From Owenia fusiformis (lineage: Eukaryota > Annelida > Polychaeta > Sabellida > Oweniidae), in NCBI GenBank assembly GCA_903813345.2, contig CAIIXF020000001.1:26523915-26587914 (forward strand): a stretch of 64,000 nucleotides of DNA. Reading direction: 5' to 3'. The notes under the pieces are model-generated. The model did no database searches. It saw only the letters and a list, made by a program, of their open reading frames with translations, and was not told the origin of the DNA. This document shows positions 37,540 to 48,900 of the stretch, one piece after another. Positions within the stretch are counted from its first letter, which is position 1; each line of letters starts with the position of its first letter. Both the position numbers and the translations under genes were made by a program.

Positions 37540-37655
37540 AGTAGAGACGTGGCTTTATGGTACATTGAATGAAATTGATGTAGTCATCACTAGTTTTGTG
37601 ATTTTACGAGATAACTACTTGTTGCGTTTATTTGATACGCCCTGTACATAACACG
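37540..37655. mobile_element. Truncated right end of the 60073-60861 mariner-like family
   Basis: ATTGAATGAAATTGATGTAG, TTTTGTGATTTTACGA, TTGTTGCGTTT and GATACGCCCTGTA align in order with the right terminus of the element at 60073-60861. The left end is missing or very diverged. Confidence 0.65.
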
Positions 37656-37722
37656 TCTCTCTGACTGACTGTGTAACAAGTGTCAATCTGGTTCTATTAT
37701 TTGACGCATAAACAATATCTAT

Positions 37723-38263
37723 CACTGGTGATCCACTCGATTACGCTGGTTACCGAAACGGTTCGTTTTGGTAACAAAATGTCGGAACATCGAAGGTACG
37801 ACTTTTCTTTTTCCTTATTTCACACGTTGTAGGCAGAATTCCCACAACATTTTTAACACAAATGTGTATCAGTATCATATGTTTAAGAAAATGTACATAT
37901 TTGCGAACAAATAGTTCAGAAGACGACAGAATCGTCGATTTAATTCCTCACTTAAGTTACATAAACGGTTTTTCGAAAAACAGTTAAGATCTGCACTTTT
38001 AACCCAAACCGTTTATGTAACTTAAGTGAGGAATTAAATCGACGATTCTGTTGTCTTCTGAACTATTTTAATTTTTCGCAAACATGTACATTTTCTAAAA
38101 CATATGATACTGATATACGTTTGTGAGAAAAAACGTCGTGGGGATTCTGCAGGTACAAAGTGTGATATAAGGAAAAAAGTAAAATCGTACCTTCGACGTT
38201 CCGACATTTTGTTACCAAAACGAACCGTTTCGGTAACCAGCGTAATCGAGCGGATCACCAGTG
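37723..38263. mobile_element. Fold-back DNA element, 541 bp, CAC termini, 5-bp TSD
   Basis: Almost the whole element is an inverted repeat with arms of about 260 bp. It starts CACTGGTGATCCACTCGATT and ends with its complement (GATCACCAGTG). TCTAT flanks both sides (37718-37722 and 38264-38268). Arms contain ACCGAAACGGTTCG, AAAATGTCGG, GTACATATTTGCGAACAAAT and GGAATTAAATCGACGAT. No protein is encoded. A 5-bp duplication plus termini beginning CAC is compatible with the Transib/ProtoRAG superfamily; that assignment is inference only. Confidence 0.85.
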
Positions 38264-38560
38264 TCTATGTGAAACCGTTTCTTTGAATATTATCCTGGCA
38301 ACTGTATATTTTCAATTAGACCCCTAGTGTCTGTTAACCGCAAAGAGTAATTCTTTATTTCAATTGCATAATTGATTCCTGCATCTATTCCTGCATCATT
38401 ATTGAAACTATTATCGCCAAATAAAGATATGGACGTTTTTTGGCCCACCTTGTAGTTGACCACTCAACCGAGAATATTCCATTGATCCATCGGGATATTG
38501 GACATGGTCTACCTTCCTGGAAAGGTAAGAGAATTCAATTCGACCCGTCTCTGTCAAAAC

Positions 38561-38717
38561 CACTTGTGATCCACTCGATTACAAGGTTTCGGTAACAAAA
38601 TGTCGGAACCTCGAAACTTCAAAAACGATTAAGAGCTGCACTCCTACATATACCCCATTCGGTTTACGTATAAACGAACAGTTTCGGTAACTAGCGTAAT
38701 CTAGTGGATCACCGGTG
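38561..38717. mobile_element. Deletion derivative of the same fold-back family, 157 bp, 5-bp TSD
   Basis: Starts CACTTGTGATCCACTCGATT and ends CTAGTGGATCACCGGTG, with AAAAC flanking both sides (38556-38560 and 38718-38722). The interior keeps GGTAACAAAATGTCGGAACC and AACAGTTTCGGTAAC but lacks the central arms. The independent 5-bp duplication supports the element boundaries. Confidence 0.85.
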
Positions 38718-39470
38718 AAAACCCTTAGTCTAACGGTTTTAAACGTAGACAGATATAGATAGAGAACTACAAAATAAATTTATGGCAGTTATGGCAAGCT
38801 ATATCCAGTTTACCCTTTACAAATGAGGAACTACTACAAGGGCTTCAGAAAAAGACATGTTCCGACTTCCACATAAATAAAGGTCAGGCTATGAAATTGG
38901 CTTATGTTTACATCAAATGGACTGCAAATTACTACTGGCAGAGGGTAAGACTTCACAGGTCGACAAGTCAATAATGTTTATTACTTTATACAAGAATACT
39001 GCAATATAAAGTGGATTAAGGCCACAATCTCATAAAGATTGTTTTTGCCTATGTCTACAATAAGTTATATCTTTCATTTGATCCATTTCATCAATTCCTT
39101 CATAAATCAGAGAGCTGTATGTTGTTATAATCTGAATATATTTTAATACAATAGAATCATTAATCATCACAAAGTATGTCCATATATGCAATTCGAACGA
39201 TTCATTTGATAAATCGTCAGCCAAGATATCCTGGTACATATCAAATATATCACACAATTCATGAACAATATCCATACATTGAACGGCATAATGCCTCGCC
39301 GCATTTTTCCACCATGGTCGCGCCCATACTTCCTTGCTCTAGATCTACCAGAGGGAAGACTCCAAACAACTCCATGGATTGTAAAAATGATCATGATCAT
39401 GCTATCTTCTGTTATTATAGGAAAATACATACATTCCATTTTGATTTTACATGTTTTCATTAATCGTATT

Positions 39471-39950
39471 TCACATAAACTGTTGTTTGAGCTCTGCATG
39501 TCTGACATAATGGGGCTTTTGCTGTACACCATGGTGCACACATGGTACCTTAGTCCTCCCAGCTCGACCACCACGTTCCCGCATTTCGTTATTCTCAATC
39601 TCAGTCTTTAACGAAAGTCCCCTTGTGAGAGACGTTGATTTACTATGGAAAGACATTTGATGCTGAGAAAGTCTAGTGGATCGTATTCTCTCGTTTTGGT
39701 AGTTCCTCTTGCAGCACGACTTTAATGCCTGTTTGAAGCTCTCTCTAAAGTTCTTGGACATAAATGCGTAAACTATGGGATTGACACAGCTATTACAATA
39801 AGCCATCAGAGAGAAAGCGAGTCGCATTGGCTTTAACTCAAAATAGTTCAGCTCAAAACGTTTATCGAAGGAGACGAGGACATTGTCTATTAGGAACGGG
39901 CCCCAACAAAGGGCGAAGATAACGATGACCGTCACCAGCATCTTGATCAC
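39471..39950 (-). CDS. GPCR terminal exon: TM6, TM7 and C-terminal tail
   Basis: Begins after TTTTCAG with VIKMLVTVIVIFALCWGPFL (TM6), then ECL3, LKPMRLAFSLMAYCNSCVNP (TM7) and IVYAFMSKNFRESFKQALKS (helix 8, with a following CC as possible palmitoylation site). A long Ser/Arg-rich tail ends ELKQQFM at the stop (39471-39473). 159 residues. Confidence 0.95.
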   Translation of the reverse strand: MIKMLVTVIVIFALCWGPFLIDNVLVSFDKRFELNYFELKPMRLAFSLMAYCNSCVNPIVYAFMSKNFRESFKQALKSCCKRNYQNERIRSTRLSQHQMSFHSKSTSLTRGLSLKTEIENNEMRERGGRAGRTKVPCVHHGVQQKPHYVRHAELKQQFM

Positions 39951-42900
39951 CTGAAAAGCAGAAGGCGTGTAGTTAATTAAACACATTCAAAATAAGTCCT
40001 TTTCGAGCCATTGAGCAGTTTCATAGATTCTGAGTCAATGTGCGTGGCCATATTCAAGACACTTCCAGTTTTCCGAATAATGAGAGGGATTGTGTTACAC
40101 CCCCGCCATCCGAGAACCATCCCAGGCCCGTAGCCAGGGTGGGGGGGGGGTGTTCGATGTTCGATGGGTTCGAGCGAACTTTTCAAAATTGGAATTTTTC
40201 AAAAAGTGAACTCCCCTTGGCAAATCCTGGCTACGGGCCTGCATCCTTGGTCCAAGGGTATTTCACTTCTTTCCATGAATTGAGCAATAAATGAAGTTCT
40301 TTGAATAAAGGATGTCCGAGAACCTGACTACTGTGAGACATTTGAGAGGTTAAGATGCACGTTTTTCAGAAACTTGTACTTGAACGTGTAGAATTATGGT
40401 CATCTGTGAATTAGCTCCCATTTGTGCTGTTTACTTGGCGGATTGAGTATAAAGGAATACGGAAAATAATTGTATTGTAATTGGCATTGTCCAGTCATGG
40501 TGCTGTTGTCTGGTCATTGTGTTACTATCTGGACATGGTGCTATTGTTCTAAAAAATGGCGCTACCTTCGGGACACGGTGCTATCGTCTAGACATAGTGC
40601 TAGTGTCTAGTCATGGTGATAGTGTCGGGAAATTGTGCCTTTGTCCGTGTGGACGGACCATTTTTTGACAAGTCTGGTAAACCTGTAGAAGGTGCACGTT
40701 CATGTCCAATAAAGTCCAGTTAGAGGGCACACTGAGGGGTGACAGTTATCAACACGGGCCAGCAAATTAATGACCACAACAGACGTCATTTGAGATTCAA
40801 AAATAGCACATATTTCATTCAAGTTGTGAATTAGAATAAATGTGCTTGATTACTGCATACTGAAATTCGGTTAATCTCCCCAGCTGAAAGGATTATCTGT
40901 GTAGTAATTTCATTTCTGTGCAATCGTCCGGAATTAGCTGTCAGTCAAAAATGATTCAACAGTAAGTACAGGTCTCGGTTGGTCATTAATTGAAACCAAA
41001 GATTGAAGATGCTACATATTGATCTTATTTAACCTGAAAACACATATTAACCGAAAAGTATATTTTAAAAATATATTTTATTTCTTAACCTTTTCACTGA
41101 CTGGACACACCGCCCTTTCCCGTAAAAGCGATCTGGTGGATTCTTTTGAATGTAATGGATAATGAACTTTAAGATCAGATCTTGATACATATTCACTTAT
41201 CACTTGAACATCTCCCCTTAATTAATTTTTGTGTATTCGAAAGTGTCCTATAGGAGGGGGGATTTTTACAGAGATATGGACTATTTGGCCAGGAACGCAA
41301 GAGAAATGGGAAATTGGAATATTAAGTATAGTGTAAGTTAAGGATAAATTTTGAGTATTGGGTTTTAAGAGGAATAATAGGCCGAGGGCGGAGGCTATTA
41401 ATTCTCCAAAGACCTAATACGAATGGTTTATCTTACTTAAACCCCACACAAACTCTTAAAGGCCCCATATAAAGTTTAATCCACTTTGGCTTATATTGTA
41501 GTCTTACCCAATGTTATCAAAGTGTGATATGTGAAACTTTTTTTTAAAATTTCAAAAAGTGGTTTTTGATAGACTTTTTGTTCCAAAATTTGTGAATTTA
41601 TTTAAAACCAACTTTTAGAGGTCACTCATATCTTCAAATTAGCCACAATTCAAACCAATGCATAGCATACATCCTCCCATGTTTTTTGCCGAAAGAATTA
41701 AGAAAATCGGTTCATAAATAAGCGAGAAATAAACTTATCAGTGCATGAAAATGGTTCTGAGAAAAATGCATTTCAAAATTTTAGTTCTCATAGAAACCAA
41801 TGGTACAATGATATCTAAAACACAATTTATTCTTCCTTTTAACCTGGTTAGACAATCAACATTGTTTTTTTATGAAAGTGTAACATATTTAGAAAAGATT
41901 GACATCGAAAAAAAAATTTCAATTTTTTTCAAAAAGTTTTTGGTACCTTAGTGACATCACTAATGTTTCAAAATATTTTTGATATGTTAAAACATTGAAG
42001 TGGCCCATTAAATATGGCATTTTATTATTGAAATAGTGTGTCCTTTGTTCAACCTTTGCATTGGTGTTAAAAAGATAATCTTTTTTGAAATGCGTTAAGA
42101 AATATTTGATGATTAAGAAATTTCAACTTTTTTTGAAAAATGGCGGGAAATTTGAATATTTGAGAAATGAAATGCTCACAAATTTTTTTTCCAAAATTTT
42201 TTTTTGTTCAAAAATCTCTAAAATCACTTTTAAAGTCCTGACAAATAGTAAATGAATGATAAAAAAATATTTTCAAACTTTAGACGGGGACTTTAAGAAA
42301 GGCAAATGGCCCATAATCCAATTTTAGTGAAACTTGTGGTAAGAGTGTTGAGAAATGTACTTTAATTACAATATAGACTGATACATTTCAACGTCCTTAG
42401 CAGACCATAATTGTGATTCTGTAAGAAATGATGTTGGAAGATTTGATATTGAAGTAGGGAGAAGGAGGATCGAAGACGGGAGAGGTTTCTATAGATTTAC
42501 GTTATACTTCATAATTACGTAACAGATGTTGTGCAGATATGAGTTTGAATGTCATTTATTAGCATCATGTATCATTAGTTAGCATCGCATATCATTATCT
42601 GCCTCAGACCAAAGTAATGTATGGTTTAATACTTTAATTATCTGATTTTTAAATGTAACTCTCATCACGATGCTAACGCCCTATTCTTATACTTATCACG
42701 TCTTTCTGCTTTCAAACTACCAATTCTAGATAAAATCAAGATGGTAACCTATATTTATTGATATAATCAAATCTGTTACTTTATCTCTACATAATGATTT
42801 GATGATAACTAACTTTGCATGAGTGAAACCACGGTGAAAATGTATATCACTTTCCTTCAACTGAAAAATACGATAAATGAATCGTAAAAAGGTTCTGGCA

Positions 42901-45900
42901 CCATCAAATATTACCTTAATATACCTGTCGATCATGCTGATAAATTATAGACATACGTGTAGGTTCATTTTCATACAATGCATATGGTAATTGATACATA
43001 TTTTGAAATGATCTCGGATTTAGAATTATTGTTCTCAACGGGAATCATTATATACTCGTGTCTATTGCTACCCTGCGCGCAGAGTCTAGTTATAAACTAC
43101 GAAGACGAAACTCTCTTTTAAGAAGTGAAGTCGAACGTATGCGAAGGATAGTCTTTGCCATACTAGGCTGGTAATTTTGATTTCAGAACAAAGTAGAATT
43201 CTTTCTGAAGTAGATGATGAATGTCATGAATGTTTAATTCTGACTTTCTTATCAAACGAGTTTGATCAGAAAACCAACTATAGAACTACAGAACTACCAA
43301 TGGCGTATTACATGCTACACATAAGCTTACTGCGGTGTAGTCTAAACAAACACTGCAGCCAGATTGGCTATTTTTATTCAAAAGTGAGGAAGCTACATGT
43401 ATTTGCATAAATTTATGCGTATACGTTGCCGTGCCCTTTCGATTTTATATACTAGCTTAAACTCTCCAGTATCTACCGTTTGCCCTTTAGTTTATATAAT
43501 TTTTTTTGAGGAATGCGACGACGTCAAGATACGCGATACTTACATAGGCACGCGTCGTTGAACTGCGTCACTTTTAACCACGTGGTGATAAAATATTATC
43601 CGCAAGTTACTTGATATGCGATGAGATCTAGGCGTGATTAATTGTATGAAATAATACCAAGTATATTTCATCGCCTTGCCAACGATTTTAGAAAATATTC
43701 TGTTTTCTAATCAGACAGTAGAGATTGAGTTCAAAAGTAGGATTGTATACTATTTCACCTTAATTTGCTTGACTATTTTAAAATATGTCAGACACTGACA
43801 ACCTGTGTAATTTCCTGAACAGATTGTTCTTTTCCCTAGAGAGTGGTTATTAAAACATGGTCATTCAATTGCTTCGTTGCCTCCTCCAAGGGCAATAGAA
43901 CAGACACATTCTGCCAATATGGTAATGTCAAATATCCGTTCAATGTTATACACGGAATCAAAATTCGGATACTTTCACTCGCAATTTTAATCAATTTTCT
44001 TATTGTTCGGACAATTTGATTATTGGACCACTGCTAATGTACATTTTATACATTCCCGTATCAACATCAAAACAAAAACAATTTGATGACGCTTGTTTAC
44101 GATAACGTTAGTTTCCGTAACACAAAACGGTTTTGTGGAAACCACGTGTATGTGAAATGTAAATATAATTCATATCTATTGAAAAAATAACTATAAGCTA
44201 ATCAAGCTAATATAATCAGAATACAGAATTTAATTGGATGCGAGCATTATTCAGCGACAGAAATAAACATTGGCTGTCACTGAATTTCAACAGAGAATAC
44301 ATAATTATAGCAAAATGCATAACAGCAGCAATTAACCAATAAGAATAAAGAGTTGAATCATTTGCATGAAACTTCCCATTTACCAGAGCATAATGAGGTT
44401 GTATGCGAGCATAGAGAACTGATCTACATGCGGGGTATCAAAAGGGGATGTTCCCTTTACAAGTTTTTAGTGCGATAGCAAGGGGGTGCCCATAGCCAAA
44501 GTATGAGGTGCAAGAACAGTTTAAAAGCCTGCCTACTTGTCTTACTTGTCTGCGTTGTCTGATGTCATCCGGGACCCGCTGGTTACCCTGGTTGGAAAGG
44601 CATGGTGCCCCACTATCACTTCTTCGCACCACGCTTAATTGGTGACGGACCATGAATGGCGTCACTTCCGGTGCTTTCGTGCCACCATTCGTATTGGAAC
44701 TGGAATATTAAGAAATAGAAAATTATGAAATTAAAAGGCGTTACTATGTTCATTTTTCGTAACCTAACTTTACTAGTTCTAAGCTGAAGACAAGAGCGGT
44801 CCGTTTTGGTATAGTGGATGCGATATGAGAATCATTGTTTTTAGAAGTGAGAAGTTACGTTTTCAAAACCTTCTTTTAATCTTTCATTGAACTTGATAAC
44901 ATACTTGTTGATAAAAGTTGATAAAACTGAAGGACAAAGGTCAAAATCTAGATTTTTGAAAACGAAAACGAGTCTGAAATCCTCAGTTTCACTGGTACTG
45001 GTAGAAATCTCATTACTTTTTGTACGAGATGCATGCTAAATTCACAAAGTTCAAATTAGAATTTCTCGAAACACAGCCCACCGAATTTCAAAGTATTTCA
45101 GAGAAATATACCACCTTCATGTCAAAAAAATTTCAACAAAAATATCCCACGAAAATCAAAGGTTCTGCTCTCTTTTATAGTTGGAGTACCAAAACGTCAT
45201 CATATTTATGTACATTGACCAAGTCACCACTACCAAGCTAATCCATTACTGTATATAAATAATAAGGAAAATAATTGTAATTATGTCACCATATAAATCA
45301 ATAGAGAGTAGGACCAAAATTTGATAGGACCGCCTACCCTTTTACACCGGCATTGGAGTCCCCAAACAGGTTTTTAATAGAACTACTTTCGTCATACCAC
45401 GAAATAAACAAACCGAGTAAGGATAGTACACTCACTGCACTCTTCAAACTAGTTACCGAAACGGAAGTTTCGGTAACAAAATGAAACTGCGTTTTTTCCT
45501 TATTTTACGAGATGTGGGAAGAATCTCCACGCCATTTCTAGTTTTGCAATTAGCAGGGTACTGACGTGGAAAATTAAAAATCAAAATTAGAGAAGTTAAA
45601 ATTCTATCAGTTTTCTAGCTATTTTCACTATATTGAATTTTTCCATTGATACATCATTAAGAGCTTTCTTTGGAATCAAGGCGCCCTTATTTGTTAAGTT
45701 GACAATATATCAATTTCTCAACCATGCGTGTAGACTAAACAGCATTTTTTCAGTCTACTTTTCGGAACACTTTTATTTTGCTCGCACCCTGAAGTTTCCC
45801 GTTGATTACTCACATTTATTAAGTTAAGATACTTTATTTGAAATATTGGAGTTATCCTGTCACAGACGAGGATGGCTTGTTTTATTAAGCTTTGATGTTT

Positions 45901-48900
45901 GCATTAAAAGTCACTTTATTATCATTGTAGCTGCCATCTTATCATGAAGAATGCGACTTAAAATCGTCAAAGTCAGCGATGTGGCATAGCTCAATACATT
46001 GTTAAAAGCTCTTAGGTGATTAAATAATCTTACTGTTATGTAAGATATAAACTGAGTGCACATTGCAATTTGGATTTTGCGTTTGAAGACGATTTCTACA
46101 GACGGCAGAACCTGAAACATATATTTTCACCAACCAGTATAGCGAATTAAATTTAAAGGATTGGTGTTTTTGGTTTTAGTTTTTTAAAGGGACGAGTGAC
46201 CTAGATTTTGACCTTTAACAATGTTGAGTTTACCATGGGCTTTCAAGAGAAAGCCCATGACCTGACCTGTTTATAGGTCCTCTACTATCGTTGTAAACTA
46301 TTTGAAATTCAAAATTGTTTTTCACAACAAATTTAAAAATCTCATAACGCAACTGGGTCAAGATACCCTACAATACCAATGGTGCAAACCAAAACATAAA
46401 CAGACTTTTCATGCTATCCAATTGGGAAATCTCCGTTTACCAAACTTTTTGAGGGGCTGTAACTTGATAATTTAGAACATCATTTTATATAAGGATTGTA
46501 CAAATTCACCAATAATTTATTCTTGATTAAAATATCTTGGATAAATTATGGGATTGATAGTAGCCGGGACAAAACTAAGAATCCACTGCGTCAGAATTAT
46601 TTGCCATTAACTCCAGATAATTTTCTCTTTTGACCTTAGGTCTCGTAAATTACAAAACAGGAAGTGACAAAACCATGCTGGATTTCAAACATTTTTAACT
46701 CTGATTAACAGAGTTCTGTTTTGACTTCCAGTCAATTCAACTAGTTCCAAATATCATTTACATGACCAGGATCACACTGTACATGGTCATAATTTTTTAG
46801 AAAATGTGCCAAATATGTTGCTCTAAATGATCCAATCTTTGATATTTTAGAAAATTGTCTGAAACAAAAATGGCGGTCATAAAAAGGAAAATAGATCGCT
46901 TTTCATTTCAGTTTTTTATGTTTTTCTTTTTTTACGAATGATATCAAATTTTCAAAGATTTTATCATTTAGACCAATATATTGGGCACATATTCTGAAAA
47001 ATTAAAAAGATTTTGTTCAGTGCTTGCCACCATCATCTACTAATTTTTGTTTATAATTTTTTTGTCTATCCTTCTACTTTACTAATAGCTGATAACTACT
47101 TTTTAGAAATGGATGAAATGGTAATCAGTTGAACCGTTTAAGATACAACATAATAACCGTGATCACGAAATTGTAGTAACCACCCCACGATTGCATCGGT
47201 CAGGTAAGAGAGGGTCTATTACTTGGCTTTAAGTCAGAATATCCTGCAGCTGAAAAGGACGCTAATGATAATGTCCCAGTCGTCATTACAGAGACAAAGG
47301 CTAGGATAAAGTATAGGATGTATTATATTCTTGAAGAGAACAATAATCTCATTGAATTGAGTTTAATGGGATGAACCATTATCCAATTATCAAGGTCCTC
47401 AAATGTAGTTGGTCACGTTTGTAAGTTGCCTATTTCCCGGACTATTTTCAAGTTCAACTGATAACAGTTTACTCCCAATTAATTGTTACCAAAATACTCG
47501 CTTGATATGGCCGGAATTGTAGATTCCCGCCCGCCATTTTAAAAATAAGGTGAGAGATCGTCAATGAATTCTGATTTTAACAAGTCACTCGTGATGATAA
47601 CACCGATAAGACTTGACTTCGATCACCCATCACCCTAGATTGTCCTTTAAGACCCATTATACACGAGATAAAATACTTTTACTTACGTCATTGGTGCTCG
47701 AATACTAGCTCTTTTTGAGGTCACCCTCCAAAGTTCATGACATATACCAAAGTAGGCGAATGACATGATTCCTAGAGGAATAATGAATATCGTGATAAGC
47801 ATGTAGAGTTCATAGAGCTGACCATATATTGGGGCACTCCATTCTTTCACGCACCAGTAGCCGGTTCGATTTTCTCCAATCATAATTTTGTGCACCTTAA
47901 AACAAAAAGAAAGGCCCATTACCACATTGATCGCTTGAACAAAGTGCTTATAAAATCGTTGGAAGTGCATTTGGAAAACACATTCTTGGTAATTCCAGGT
48001 CGTTATTTTCATCAGAACATCTTGCGGTTTTGAGACCAGACGTGTGACGAGTATGAGAACCTTTGATTAGTAAACTTGTTTATTTTTATTTTCAGTTTTG
48101 CATAAAGAGGACAATATGAGCCAGTTTCAGCAAGATCACCATATTTAATTGTTACCCCGATATTCTAACTGCAACTGACACTTGTCAATGTCTGCCCTGG
48201 GGTATTACATAAGTACATTAGTACGTTATGTTGGAAAGGGTTAACGAGCCTCTAGGAGAATCACCCTCTGTCAAAGGAGTCAATCAGACATAAAGGTGTA
48301 GTGTGAAAATCTGATGAAAACAGATGGGAATTTCCTCAGGAAAACAAGACTGGATATTAATCTGAATTTCTTATTGTTTATTTATTGACTTTATTATCAG
48401 AGCCAAAAGCAGAGGGATTTGGGAATTTCCATTTTATGATTGTCGTCGCTATGACAGCCCTAGTGTCAATTTTAGCCTCTAGGTTCACAAAAAAAAGATT
48501 TTTTTTCAATTGAATTATGTCATGTTGTTTGGAAATGACTTATCTTTAAAATGACATCTTATACATAACATAGGATCATATAATTTTCATCTTCAAACTT
48601 GTGTATTGTTTTTTGGCTAACCCAGTACACGTTTTCTACATGTGTTAGGCGGCGACAATAACAAGGTTAGGCTAAACGTTTTTAAGAAAACGTGTACGTA
48701 AACATGTACTAGATCATGACCCCCAGAGATTTCTATACACTAGCATTGATTTTTCCAGGGACTTTATCCCTCTTTATACTCAATTGGGTAAGTAAACACT
48801 AGAATGGGGCGAATCTAGGATAAAATTCATCTTCCAGGGTCTGGGAGAACTAATCCCCTGGGGACCATTATTCTACACGTTCATGTATTGTACAAGTTCT

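Larger units (their letters stand above)
30384..39470. other. Gene-free, repeat-rich region upstream of the GPCR 3' end
   Basis: No host exon could be supported. It is occupied by the elements listed separately (32900-33343, 34039-34801, 35229-35530, 37540-37655, 37723-38263, 38561-38717) and AT-rich filler. The part nearest 39470 should include the GPCR 3' UTR; a minus-strand AATAAA lies at 38977-38982. Confidence 0.45.
39951..44545. other. GPCR intron (ICL3 to TM6)
   Basis: About 4.6 kb without a supported exon. It holds the 119-bp MITE, the 19-bp minisatellite, the TTAA element and the 82-bp mini-MITE listed separately. The remainder is AT-rich. Confidence 0.6.

Noticed and set aside
39176-39611. 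Plus-strand open frames of 95 and 116 codons
   Set aside because: They overlap the 3' end of the GPCR terminal exon and its downstream sequence on the opposite strand, and show no domain.
44438-44545. Extending the ICL3 exon of the GPCR through its donor as a terminal exon
   Set aside because: A strong GTAAGA donor follows RQRRQ and the joined TM6 sequence is natural; the read-through frame has no membrane segment.
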